Below, piece by piece: positions 49,150 to 61,142 of a stretch of 64,000 nt of DNA. The notes below the pieces were generated by a model. That model worked only from the letters and a program-made list of their open reading frames with translations. It searched no databases and was not told where the DNA came from. How positions within the stretch are numbered: position 1 is the stretch's first letter; each line of letters begins with the position of its first letter. The position numbers and the translations under genes are program-made. The DNA comes from Impatiens glandulifera (Eukaryota; Streptophyta; Magnoliopsida; Ericales; Balsaminaceae): positions 24,073,905 through 24,137,904 of the forward strand of contig NC_061866.1 in NCBI RefSeq assembly GCF_907164915.1. The letters are read 5' to 3'.

Positions 49150-52100
49150 TGTAGACACTCATTCCCCCCCTCAATTTTATAGTTTATTCTTTTGATAATT
49201 TGAGCCTGTACAAATTTCTTGAATTCATTCACGGACTCATTGCACAATTTATTTTAAAGATGATTATTTTTCGAACAATTGAGTTTTTGAAAATAATTGA
49301 TTCGAGATTCTTAATATGTGAAGGTAGTAATTTGACTATGTTACAACACTTAGGGAAGTTATTATACTTGGAATATTCAAGGTTTTATTTACTTAATTAC
49401 TTTGGGTATTTATATATAAAAAATGTTTTATAAAATATATATTAACGTTTTTTATAATGTCGTTCGTATATTTTTTTATGTATCTTGTTTTAATTAATTA
49501 GACTAGTTTTTTTAATTTGTTAGATTAGTTGTCGATTAAATCAGTTGGAATAGATTTTGCGATTTGATTTTTTGAATTAGTTAGTTTGCATTATTTTTTT
49601 AATTAGAATTGTTTCATAGAAATAGGAATAATTGAAAATAAAATTGTTTATTAATTTTTTTTTAACAAAATATTTTTTTATAGGATGAAGGGTGTGTTAA
49701 GAGGATAAAGGTGCAAAAATAAAAGATAACGGTGTGTACACAACCGTGAGAGAGAAAATAAGTGCTCTAGGTCAAAGAAGAAAAAAGAGGTTGCTAAAAA
49801 AGGGGGAGGAAGTTGCAAAGGGGAAAGTTTCAGCCGTGTGGGAGAAAATCTTTAAGGCGTGGTCAATTTTTTTATTAAAAATTGAAATGACCAAGTTTTG
49901 CATCATTATTAATTAAAGCTTAAATCCTATTGGATGAAAACTTGATAATTAGTGATATGTCAAATGTAGATTGCTCCATTGTTTTTTAAACATTTGTAAA
50001 TGTTTAAAATAGTTTTCATTTTCTATGTCAAGTGTGTAAAATGGGCCTTTTGGCCTTAGCGTTTCATGGCTTTGCCTATAAATACCTCTCTTAATACCCT
50101 GCACAAGATTCCACTTTTTCATTCTCACGTGCCCTTAGACTGCTAAATTGAAAAACTCTCTTTAGCACCCTTAGGCTGCCCTTTATTCTCTTAAAAAATA
50201 ATTTGTCCACCTTTTTTTTAAATCTAAGTAAGAGAACAACCTAGTTTGTTGGGTTATTATTTAGAATTCTCATTCCTTTTGCAAAGTAAAAGAGCAGCCC
50301 CATTGTAATCCTGTTTGCACAAACTTTTTTTTTATTTGAATTAAAATTAGAATTAAAATTAGAATTATATTTTATTTTACTTTGGAATCATGATTTATTT
50401 TTTAAGTTTACTGATTTGTTAGGCATGTAGGGCTTTATCTTTTGTATGTAAATATGTAAAATAGTTAAACAAAACATAAAAATAATGAAACATAAAAAAA
50501 ACATAAAAGTTTGTGATTTGCGTAACTTTAATTATATTTGGTTTGTTTTGATTTATTTCCTTTCATGCTTATACATATGATTCAAAATATTTTTTAAAAA
50601 CTAAAATCTAACATAAAAAAGGAAAATACAATATGCTTTGATTTGATCCATCTTTTTTATTTTATGAATGTTAAAATTAGGATATATATGTATATAAGTG
50701 TTTATTTAAATGTTTGAAACCTTTTCTGGATTTTATTATGTAATTTGGGGTCCATTTGAATCACAAGTGTTAGTCAGATTAGGATTAGGTTGAAAAAATC
50801 AGCAAAATAGCAGGTCTGCTGCTTTAGGACCGGAAAAGCTAGCCCTAGAACAACATCCGACCGTCAAAATTGTACCCTGAAGCATACTCGGGAACCATCC
50901 GACCAAGGATCCTCTCTACAGTTAAAATTTGACGCCTTCCTTACATTTCCATTGATTCTGGATATTTCTATGAACATAAAGACCGAGGAACTAGCCTAGA
51001 TCCACGCCTATGCTAGTTTTCTACCGCTCAGGACCCTGAAACTTGACCCTAACATTTTTCTGACCTAGAAATCCTAGCCTCTAGTTAATTTCTTTTCTTA
51101 TACCTGGTCCCTTTAGATCTCCTTTATTAGCCTCTTTAGGATGTGATTTGCACCCAAAGAGAACCTACTCCTATTTAGGATCGGAAGGGAAAGCTTTTTC
51201 GGACCTAGGACCGAAGATTTCTACACCCAAAGGCTGAGGACCACTACTGCTTATCAAAATACCAAAGATTTATGCACCCAAAGGCTGAGGACCGCTACTG
51301 CTGATCAAAAGACCAAAGATTTTCGCACCCAAAGGCTGAGGAACGCTACTGCTGATCTAAAGACCAAAGATTTCCACACCCAAAGGTTAAGGAATTCTAC
51401 TGCTGATCAAAAGACTGAAGATTTATACACCCAAAGGCTGAGGACCTCTACTACTGATCAAAAGACTAAAGATTTTTGCACCCAAAGGCTGAGGATAGCT
51501 ACTGCTGATAAAAAAGACCGAAGATTACTGCACCCAATGGCTGAGGACCCTTACTACTAATCATAGGACCGAAGATTTCCACACCCGAGGACTGACAAAA
51601 AAGCGCAATTTTTTGACCGATCTAGATTTGCACCTCAACTAAAAATCAGGTATAGGATTATGGAGTCTAACCACGTTCTTTTTGCTTGGTTTGTCATATT
51701 TTTGGGTTTTGTTTGGTTTGGTTTGATTGGTTTTATTATTTGATGTAATTTTGTGATTTATGTGATCCTAAATCAGTATAAGATTAATTTTTCAGAAAAG
51801 TAACGTGTAAAGACCTTAGGGGCGTTATAGGACACACGTAACCTAACGCCGAACTCAGATCTCTTAATTTCCTAATTTTTTAAATTATGCGGATACTCTT
51901 TAGTCGTGAGGATAAAATGAATATTGAAAAAAGTTTTAAAAAAATGTCTATGACATACTTACCATTAAAAAACATTTAAATCTCTCTCAGATTTGACGGG
52001 AAGGTAAGATATGGAGTTGTCTATAAAGTCTCATTTTTTCAAACTTCAAATTTTCAAACATTAAAATTAATTCTCTCACATTTTCCAAAAAAAAATTAAA

Positions 52101-52161
52101 GAGCGTCCCAAAACATTCAAAATAGTCGATCAAAAAAATGTTTTTAAAAATATCGATCATA
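49150..52161 (+). mobile_element. 5' LTR of the non-autonomous gypsy element
   Basis: It opens TGTAGACACTCATTCCCC and ends AATATCGATCATA at 52161, the counterpart of AAATCGATCACA at the 3' end. TATAAATA at 50077-50084 follows the family block GGCCTTAGCGTTTCATGG. The second half holds a 51 bp tandem array (51190-51600). At about 3.0 kb this is a long LTR. Confidence 0.75.
51190..51600. repeat. 51 bp tandem array in the gypsy LTR
   Basis: About eight units of CACCCAAAGGCTGAGGACC, GCTACTGCTGATCAAAAGACC, AAAGATTT. The 3' LTR has a shorter, more degenerate version at 57470-57715, so copy number differs between the two LTRs. Confidence 0.85.
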
Positions 52162-52267
52162 GTTTTCTTGCAACTCTAATGAGGAAATTCGACGTTTGAC
52201 TCCAAAGTAATTTTGGCCAAGTATTTGAACTTTCTTATGCTTTAATTCATACTACATGTTCATATTA

Positions 52268-53809
52268 TGTTGGGTCAAGTTATTTTGACAGAATGTCAAA
52301 ATAGTTTGACTATTGTAATTTTGATGATGAATGGATATAAAACATAATCTATGCGTCTAATTGTCTTTGGTGCAGGTGTATCGAAATCAGACTTTATTAG
52401 ACGTGGTCTTAATGAGGTTCATTAGACCGATTTGGCATTAGATGCACGGAGTTAGACGGGTAGTCTAACTAACGGATTTAGACGTGCAATCTATATAGTT
52501 GAGTTAGATGTGCAGTCTAACACACGGAGTTAGACGTGCAGTCTAACTAGTTGAGTTAGACGTGCAGTCTAACACATAGTGTTAGACGTACAGTCTAACT
52601 AGTTGAGTTAGACGTACAGTCTAACTAGTTGAGTTAGACGTGCAGTTTAACACACGGAGTTAGACGTGCAGTCTAACTAGTTGAGTTAGACGTGCAGTCT
52701 AACTAGTTGAGTTTGACGTGCAGTCTAACACACGAAGTTAGACGTGTAGTCTAACTAGTTGAATTAAACGTGGAGTCTAATGGAAAGAGAAAGTTAGACG
52801 TACAGTATAACTCCTTCAGACTAGTCTGAAGAGAACCGTAATTAGACGTGGAGTCTAATGGAATGTGAAAGTTAGACGTGCAGTCTAACTCCTTTAAACT
52901 AGTCTGAAGTGAACTATAATTAGACGTGAAGTCTAATCCCATTAGACCAGGTGGTCTAATGGATCCCGTTATTAGACGGGAACGTCTGATTTCATTAGAC
53001 GATGTCCTCTAATTGAAATACGTCTAATGCCATGCTAGCACCCGCCTACCCACGTGCTCTAGTTGTATGCTACTCCTGCTCCACTTTCCAGTGAAGATTA
53101 GTATGACATCCAGCTGCAACCAATCAACCAATTCCACGTAAGAGAATATCCTTCACACTACTTGTTTTGCAGGTACATCTCTGAAAAATATTCGGTGCAC
53201 TACCAGTTGGGTACGGTCACGATCCTTATACTTAGAGTATGTTGTGTACTATGGAGGCGTTCCAATGGAAGCTCGTCACGTGTCATTATGAAGATTCGAC
53301 CGTTAGTATCTGCCCCTTATTTAAAGAATCTCAAGAACAACGGACAAACAACCAAACAATTAATCGATCTATCGATACTTAGATTATTCTATTGAAACTG
53401 TCAGTTGCTTTCTTGCTTTACTGTGTGTTAATCAAGAGAGAGTTAGAATCAAAGCATCGTTTTAGCTGAGTGATATTCTTCATTATATTGTAAGTTGAAC
53501 AGAGTTTGTTCTGTTCAACAGTGAGTTATTCGTGCAAACTATATTTGATTCAAAGCATATTATAGTGAATCCTTCAGGTGGTTGGAAGAAGGGGTGACGT
53601 AGGAGAGTTTGTTCCGAACATCCATAAATAAACTGTTGTGTTGTTTCTTTCTGTCATCTTTCCGCTCTTGATTTTGTTTCAAGTGTTTACAAGGGTTTGC
53701 GTAGAATAGAAAGTGATTTAAATCATTAACAAGATTTCTATCAAATCGTTTTTCTAAGTCGTTTTCAATCGCCAGACCCATGTCTCTATTGATTACGCTG
53801 ATCCTATCA
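52268..53809 (+). mobile_element. Solo TTAGAC-family LTR inside the gypsy element
   Basis: It runs from TGTTGGGTCAAGTTATTTTG to GCTGATCCTATCA, 1.54 kb, with the hairpin array at 52436-53035, CACGTG at 53277-53282, TATTTAAA at 53318-53325 and the leader GGTTGGAAGAAGGGGTGACG. No internal region follows. The 11 bp TGTTCATATTA occurs directly before it (52257-52267) and two bases after it (53812-53822), longer than the usual five-base duplication. Confidence 0.85.
52436..53035. repeat. TTAGAC hairpin array in the solo LTR at 52268
   Basis: About 18 units. Two spacer types alternate: AGTTGA and ACACGGA, as in GTTAGACGTGCAGTCTAACT followed by AGTTGA. The right part has the longer CTCCTTCAGACTAGTCTGAAG spacers. 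Confidence 0.9.
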
Positions 53810-54930
53810 ATTGTTCATATTATTTGACTATTTGCATGAGACTTGGAGCTCCAACGTGGAGGTGTGTGGGTATACATCATTGGATAAAGCTCACACATAT
53901 ATATTTTATGTGGTAAGGGTAGTCAATGTGAATGACACCCTCAACCCATGCCTTGAAGGATTTTTTGTGATTTGAGAGTTGAGAAAAACACGAGAAAAAA
54001 ACCCGGATAAACATTGTATTTTTTTCAAATATCCCCTACTATTGAAAATGAGGAATTTTGAAATAGAGGTGAGGGGGATGTCGAATTGAGAGATTCCCTT
54101 ACATCGAGAGATCCCTTTTGGGATAGTATCATTGTCGGTGAAACAACTCTCTCTTAAGCAATTTCCTACTTTAGAACAAAAAACCAAAAAGCCAACTCTG
54201 CCAAGCTATTGCCTCGTCTCATCCTGTCGAGCAACAAAGCCTCGTCTCGAAGCCCTTTACTTGACTACTATCTATATGATAAATACATGTATGCATATAG
54301 ATATTTATAGGCGCTCAGTTTATACATTCTAAATTTTAAAATTCCATATGTGTACAATTTGGAAATTTTGAGGATAAATCTAATAATTTTAAAGGAGGAA
54401 AATCAAGGAAACCTAGAAAAGCTAAAAGAAGAATCTAACCTAACGATTTCTTTTCTTTGTGTCTTTAATACATAAGTTATGATTTTGATGTTAGATGGTA
54501 GACAATGTGCTAGAAAGTTTGAAAGGGGAAGGCTCCAATGTAACGTCTACTGTTTAAATAATATCCTTCGCCTATGGAACACACGATCTCATCCAGGTTT
54601 GCTACTCGAAAAACGTAAATCCAAAGGAAGGAAAAGGTCAAGGCAAGAGGACTACGGAAGAATAGATACCAGATTATTTTAGATTTCCTTTAATGACTAT
54701 ATTTTATTTTGTTAGATTAGGTTTCCTCTCATGAGTATGTAACATGAGGACGAGGGGTGGATTGTTTTTTATTGTGAGTTTGTGATTTTATCCATAACAG
54801 TTAGGATTTTAATAAAATAACTCATTCTATTTTACTCATCCTTTTCTACACGTTATATATTGTGAATGGGTAAATTAAACATCTATTGCGTGTTAGGGAT
54901 TATGTGCATACAAGCAATGAATTGCTTGTC
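53810..54930. other. Unassigned interior of the gypsy element
   Basis: No reading frame with recognisable motifs. The plus strand at 54479-54682 is open for 67 codons and rich in lysine and arginine at its end (KRKSKGRKRSRQEDYGR), but nothing supports it as a gene. Confidence 0.4.
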
Positions 54931-54934
54931 TAAT

Positions 54935-56040
54935 TAGAGTTGTGATTAAATAGTATTTCGATAAACTGACCAGCGATACTTAGATCTATAATAATGACTA
55001 ATTAGAGTTGTGATTAAATAGTATTTCGCTAAACTGAATAACAATACTTAGATCTATAATAATCACTAAGCGGAGTTGTGATTAAATAGCATTTCGCTAA
55101 ACTGACCAGTGATACTTAGATCTATAATAATAACTAATTAGAGTTGTGATTAAATAGTATTTCGCTAAACTGAACAACAATACTTAGATCTATAATAATC
55201 ACTAATCATAGTTGTGATTAAATAGCATTTCGCTAAACTGACCAGCGATACTTAGATCTATAATAATCACTAATCAGAGTTGTGATTAAATAGTATTTCG
55301 CTAACTTGACTAGCGATATTTAGATCTATAATAATCACTAATAAGAGTTGTGATTCAATAGTATTTCTCTAACTGACAAGCGATACTTAGATCTATAAGA
55401 ATCACTAATTAGAGTTGTGATTAAATAGTATTTCGCTAAACTAGTCAGCGATACTTATATCTATAATAATCACTAAGAAAAGTTGTGATTAAATAGTATT
55501 TTGCTAAACAGACCAGCGACACTTAAATCTATAATAATCACTAATTAGAGTTGTGATTATATAGTATTTCCCTAAACTGACCAGCGATAATTTAAATATA
55601 TAATAATCAGTAATCATAGTTGTTATTAAATAGTATTTCGCTAAACTGATCAGTGATACTTAGATCTATTATAATCACTAATTAGAGTTGTGATTTAGTA
55701 GTATTTCGGCTACACTGACCAACCACACTAAGATCTATAATAATCACTAATGAGAATTGTGATTAAATAGTATTTCACTAAACTGACCAACGACACTTAA
55801 ATCTATAATAATCACTAAGAAGAATTGTAATTAAATAGTATTTCGCTAAACTGACCAGCGACACTTAAATCTATAATAATCACTAAGTAGAATTATGATT
55901 AAAAAGTATTTCGCTAAACTAACCAGCGACACTTAAATCAATAATAATAACTAAGCAGAATTGTAATTAAATTGTATTTCTCTAAACTGATTAGCGACAC
56001 TTAAATCTATAATAATCACTAAGTAGAGTTGTGATTAGAA
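54935..56040. repeat. 68 bp tandem array with two hairpins per unit
   Basis: GTTGTGATTAAATAGTATTT recurs about every 68 bp from 54939 to 56026, some 16 to 17 units. A typical unit carries ATCAC-TAATTAGAGTT-GTGAT and TCGCT-AAACTGACC-AGCGA, two perfect five-base-arm inverted repeats, then TTAGATCTATAATA. It lies between the interior and the 3' LTR of the gypsy element. Confidence 0.9.
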
Positions 56041-56257
56041 TAATCATTAAGATTTTTTTCGCTCCATTAGAGAAGCGAGACAAACATAATAACTAAACAA
56101 AGATGTAATTAAAATGATTATTAAATTACCCAATGAGAAGAGTAATAAAAATATAAACAGCAAACTAAGTCAATATGTGTACTCACGTACAATCAAAAGG
56201 TTAAGCGAGGTGAGTAGAAATATAGTTGAAACAACCAAGCTCGATCTACACGATCGA

Positions 56258-56276
56258 TAAACCCTAAACCCTAAAC
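56258..56276. repeat. Telomere-like motif at the 3' LTR junction
   Basis: TAAACCCTAAACCCTAAAC is two and a half units of the plant telomere repeat CCCTAAA. It sits exactly where sequence related to the 5' LTR resumes after the missing ~870 bp. Confidence 0.8.
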
Positions 56277-56281
56277 TATTA

Positions 56282-58281
56282 TAAAAACGTGTTAAATGGT
56301 CCTTTGGGCCCTAGAGTTTCATAGCTTTGCATATAAATACCCCTTTTAACACCTTGCACAAGATCCCACGTTTTCATTCTCACGTGCCCTTAGGCTGCCA
56401 AATTGAAAAACTCTCTCTAGCACCCTTAGGCTTCCGTTTCTTATTTAGAAAATCAATCTTTCCATTCTTTTTTTTTAATCTAAGCAAGAGCACCAACTAG
56501 TTTGTTGGGTCATAAGCCTCTTGCTAAGAATTTTCATTTCTTTTACAAAGTAAAGGAGCAGTTCCATTATAAGTCTCTTTGCACAAACATTTTTTTATTT
56601 GAATTAGAATTAGAATTTTATTTTATTTTCCTTTGCATTCATGATTTACTTTTTAAGTTTACTATTTTGATAGGCGTGTATGACTTTATCTTTTGTATTT
56701 ACATATAATATAGTTTAAAAAAATTAATGAAAAAAAACGGAAACCTTCTTACCTTTTTTTATATATATTTGGTTTGTTTTGATTTATTTCATCATGCTTG
56801 TACATATGATTCAAAATATTTTTTAAACTAAAATCTACCATAAAAAAATAAATAATAATCTGCTTTTGTTTGATCCATCTTTTTTATTTTATGAATGTTA
56901 GAATTAGGATATATATATATGTATATAAGTGTTTATTTAAATGTTTTAAACCTTTTATGGATTTTATTTTGTAATTTCGGATCTATTTGGATCAAAAGTG
57001 TTAGTCAGATTAGGATTAGGTCGGAAAAATGGGCAGAATAGAAGGTCTGATGCGTTAGTACCGGAAAAGCTATCCCTAGAAATAACATCCGACCGATAAA
57101 ATGACACCTTGAAGCATACTCGGGAGCCATCCGACCAAGGAGCCTCTCTATAGTTGAAATCCGACCCCTTCCCGACGTTTCTATTAATTTTGGATGTTTT
57201 TGTACACATAAAGACCGAGGAAACTAGCTTAGATCCGCACCTATGCTAGTTTTTTACCGCTCAGGACCTTGAAACTTGACCCAAACATTTTTCTAATCTA
57301 TAAATCCTAGCCTCTAGTTAATTTTTTTATACCCAGTCCCTTTAGACCTCCTTAAGATTTTTTTTTTACATGTTATTTCTTTATTACCCTCTTTGGGTTG
57401 TGATTTGCACCAAAAGAGGACGTATTGCCCATTTAGGACCGGAAGGGAAAGCTGCTGGAGACCTAGGACCGAAGATTTCCGCACCTAAAGGCCGAGGACC
57501 ACTACTGCTAATTAAATGACCTAAGATTTCTGCACCCAAAGGCAAAGGACCGCTACTACTGATCAAAGGACCTAAGATTTCCGTACCCAAAGATTGAGGA
57601 CAACTACTACTAATCAGAAAGACCGAAGATTTTCCGTACCCAAAGATTGACGACCATTACTGCTAATCATAGGACCAAAGATTTTCGCACCCAAGGAATG
57701 AGGACCAATTAAAAAGCACAATTTTTGGACCGATTTAGATTTACACATCGACTAAAAATCAGGTATAGGACCGTGGAGGCTAACCACGGTTCTTTTGCTT
57801 GGTTTTTCATATTTTGGGTTTTGTTTGGTTGGTTTTACTATTTGATGTAAGTTTGTGATTTATGTGATCCTAGGTTAGTATAAGATTTATGTTTTTTCTA
57901 AAAAGTAAAGTATAAGAATATTTTAAAGACAGGCCAAAATTAACTAGTAGAGACCTTAAGGGTGTTGTGGGACATAGCATCTAAAAAACCCATTTCCACA
58001 CGTAACCAAACGCCGAACTCACATCACTTAATTTCCTAATTTTTTAAATTAGGTGGCGACTCTCTATTCGTGAGGATTAAATAATATTGAAAGAAGTTAC
58101 AAAAATTAGATTCGACGGAAATGGAAGATATGGAGTTGTTTATAAAGTCTCATTTTTTTTAAACTTCTATTTTTCAAACATTAAAATTAATTCCCCTCAC
58201 ATTTTCAAAACAAAATTTTTAAGTGTCCCAAAAATTTCAAACTAGTCGATCAAAAAAATGTTTTTAAAAAAATCGATCACA
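56282..58281 (+). mobile_element. 3' LTR of the gypsy element, 5' truncated
   Basis: It matches the 5' LTR from about 50020 onward, including TATAAATA at 56332-56339, the LTR interior at 56600-57400, a reduced 51 bp array and the end AAAAATCGATCACA at 58281. About 870 bp of U3 and any polypurine tract are missing. Confidence 0.75.
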
Positions 58282-58286
58282 ACGTT
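58282..58286. repeat. Target-site duplication ACGTT, right copy
   Basis: ACGTT directly after the terminal CA of the gypsy element, identical to 49145-49149. Confidence 0.85.
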
Positions 58287-59340
58287 AGAAAATCTAGCCT
58301 TCTCGAATTGCTAATGTAATAACTATTTATAATATGTAGATAAATGTTTTTGGTGGTATAATGTTTTTTCTCTTCTATTGTGAAACCATTGTTGTATTGT
58401 AAATCTTAAATAGTCAGACATTGTGAAATGGGATACTTGTTGGCATTCATTCTATGACTATTAAAGATCTAAGCATAATTGCTTGTGAGTTGATTGTATC
58501 GCTTTCCGGAAAAAATGCTATACTCCATCTATGGAACCCAATTTATTCTAAATAAGCAGCAATCCTTTTATCCTTAACCCTGATCCTATCAATTTGTCCA
58601 TAATATTCATCTTTATGTGATATGTGCATTCACCGTGATTTGCTTTTAGAAAAATTATACATAAGGCATAGGCAATGCTTGAGTGTCTATCGGATACGAA
58701 GACGAGATCGTCAACTAATCTAACTGTATCTCTTAGTTTTTACATGAAATAAGTTCAAGAGTTATTATTCTCTAAATCAACAACGCCGAATTCAACAAGA
58801 TATAGTAGCTCATTTGCATTCAATGTTATAGCCACCAATAGTTGACCTCTCATCTTGTACTTAAGAAAACTGACATCAACGCACAATAATAGACGGAGAG
58901 AGGTTTTAAAACCCCTAATTGAGACACCTAGGGACATGAACATACCTGAAGTGGTCGAGCTCATCTATTTCGATGTCTATTATGGTACCCAAATTCTTCT
59001 TCTCCAACATGTAAATGTATGATGACAGTTTTCCATAGAAATCCTCTATCGTTCCTCGCACCGCCATGAAAACATTTTCCCTTGACCTCCATGTCGTATT
59101 ATAACTTGTATTTATCACATAGCTTGTGTGCATGTCTTCAATTATTTTCTTAGGCAAGTGGTCATGATGATGGTCCTTGTACTACCCAATAACTCATGCT
59201 GGTGTTTGCATTATTTTCTCTAGCCTTGAAAAAATTGAGCATGCGTGTTATTGGTCGAATTTCCATGAAAAGACATTGTACCTTCAAAAAAATTTCACTT
59301 TCTATTATACAAAACGAATACTTCAGTTGCAATTGAAAAT
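58287..59340 (-). pseudogene. MULE transposase N-terminal and catalytic part
   Basis: Read on the minus strand: IFSRLEKIMQTPA (59240), PKKIIEDMHTSYVIN (59157), WRSRENVFMAVRGT, FYGKLSSYIYMLEKKN, then SLGVSIRGFKTSLR, LLLCVDVSFLKYKMRGQLLVAI with the first catalytic aspartate (DGTFL in relatives) at about 58880, FGVVDLENN, LVFVSDRHSSIAYAL with the second catalytic aspartate at about 58690, ECTYHIKMN and FHNRREKTLYHQ near 58370. Mutator-like transposases cut and rejoin DNA at long terminal inverted repeats. Stops and shifts occur. The gene continues at 49144 beyond the inserted gypsy element. Confidence 0.88.
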
Positions 59341-59359
59341 AATGAATGGATAAATAATA

Positions 59360-59665
59360 CTATTAGAATGAGGAGGCGTCGCGAGACGCGACCATACAAT
59401 TGAAGTCATGAAATCATTATTAATGGAATGATCGCGAGACGATCGGGCCATCGCGAGATGAGCGTGCCGTCACGAAACGCGACTATACCATTAAAGTCAT
59501 GTAATTATTCATTAAAAATGGTTCATTCGCGAGAAGATCGTGTCGTCACGGGACGAGCGTTCCGTCGCGAGACAATCGTGCCGTCGCGAGACGCAACCAT
59601 ACCATTATGAATTGTTCATTATAAATGCTATGGTCGCATCTCGAGACGGAATGATCATCTTGCGA
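59360..59665. repeat. TCGCGA-rich patch, degenerate repeats
   Basis: GTCGCGAGACG and close forms occur about nine times in 300 bp, in an otherwise AT-rich setting, interleaved with ACCATACCATT and GTCATG(A/T)AATTATT. TCGCGA is palindromic. The phrases suggest subterminal repeats of a DNA transposon, perhaps of the MULE itself, but no terminal inverted repeat is confirmed. Confidence 0.6.
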
Positions 59666-59990
59666 CCATACTATTTTTAACGAACTAAACAAACAACAAA
59701 TAATGATCGAGGAAGAAGAGCACTAGTTGCCACCATCGTGCTCGTGCTCATGGTTGTGTCGTCGCCGTTCATTGTGGTTGTCCGTCGTCGTTCGCTATTT
59801 AGGTTTGAGTTTAGAGAGAAGGAGGAGAAGAGTGGGAAGAGAAAGAAAGAGGAGAAGACGGGAAATAAAGAAATGAAAAAAATGCGAAATTATATTTAAT
59901 AGTAAGGATATTATGGATTTTGCACAGGCCATCCCGTCGCGCAACACGGCGGGGATATTTTCGTCTGAAAAATAGGGAGTCGTCATTTGC
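59666..59990 (-). other. Possible 5' end of the Mutator-like element
   Basis: The minus strand runs from TTGCGCAAATGACGACTCCC through CCGTGTTGCGCGACGGGATG, then a long CT-rich leader (59800-59870). GC-rich ends followed by a pyrimidine-rich leader fit a MULE terminal region. No matching left terminus is visible near 45286-45400. Confidence 0.3.
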
Positions 59991-60696
59991 GCAATTTTTA
60001 TTTGTTGCTGCTGCTCATTTTCAAATTAAGGCAATTATTATGGTCATTTCATCAAATTTCCTGATATCAAATTTCCTGATAGAGAGGTATAAGGCCTATT
60101 GAGGATAATATAAACATAAAAAAAAAAAAAAAAAATTGTAACCATTATCAACCTTATTATTTTTCAAATTTAACTTATTAAGATAATTTCATCCAATTTC
60201 TCCAATGTTTGAGAATTTAAACTTATATTTATTTTCCTCCATTAACGTTCCGGAATAACTATGTTTGACTACAGGAACAGATCCATTTGAGGGCTAGGGT
60301 GGGCTTAAGCCCAACCTATCTTCCCCTTGTAATTTTTTTTAAGTATATATAGAGAGCGGTTAGAATGAAAGATCTTACCTAAAATATATTTAAGTATGTC
60401 TAATTTAATTTTTTAATATAGAGGGTTAGACATTAGACATATGATAGAAATTTATATAAAGTTTGTTTGATTATTGATTATTTTGGGAAGGGTAAAGAAA
60501 TAGTTATGACTAGTCTAAATAATTATTTTTTAAAGTTTGTTTAATATAGTTATTTGAGTGTTTTTATAATTTATAAGTATTTTTTTTTATTCCCTAATTT
60601 ATTATTTTGTTTATATTCTAATAATATATTTCAATAAATAATTATTATTATTATTAAATATTTAATATGAGGGATCTATTTTAAGGAGCTCATTCC

Positions 60697-60770
<74 letters not shown>

Positions 60771-60971
60771 CGTAAAAATTTGATATTATGCTCTAATTTT
60801 TTTTTTTTTAATTTAATTCATTATTTAATTTTAATTTTTTAATTCATAAAAAGTGGACAAAATTTACTATTATACCTAATTTTTATGTTATTAATTTAAG
60901 TTTATGGCATTTATTATTTTCAAGTCCAACCTAATTCAATTTTCTAGAATCATCTATGGTTGATTATTAAC

Positions 60972-61013
<42 letters not shown>

Positions 61014-61142
61014 CTAATGTTAAGTTGCTACGTCACTTATAATTTAAAGCATAGGCTAACTCTTTTATTCTCTCTAAAGTAAACTATCATATAACTAGCT
61101 AGTTGTAAATAGATGAAAGATTAGAAATCTTTATGATCATTA
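59991..61142. other. Intergenic, with microsatellites
   Basis: An A run at 60118-60134, a (TA)n run of about 35 units at 60698-60768 and an (AAT)n run of about 14 units at 60969-61012. No gene is seen. Confidence 0.8.

Larger units (their letters stand above)
49150..58281 (+). mobile_element. Non-autonomous gypsy-related LTR element (LARD-like)
   Basis: 9.1 kb with TG...CA ends and the target duplication ACGTT on both sides. Two LTRs are recognisable, the 3' one lacking about 870 bp of its start. The interior contains a solo TTAGAC LTR (52268-53809), about 1.1 kb of unassigned sequence and the 68 bp array, but no gag, protease, RT or integrase. It must have moved with proteins supplied by another element. 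Its LTR is related to that of the gypsy element at 2248-6189. Confidence 0.75.
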
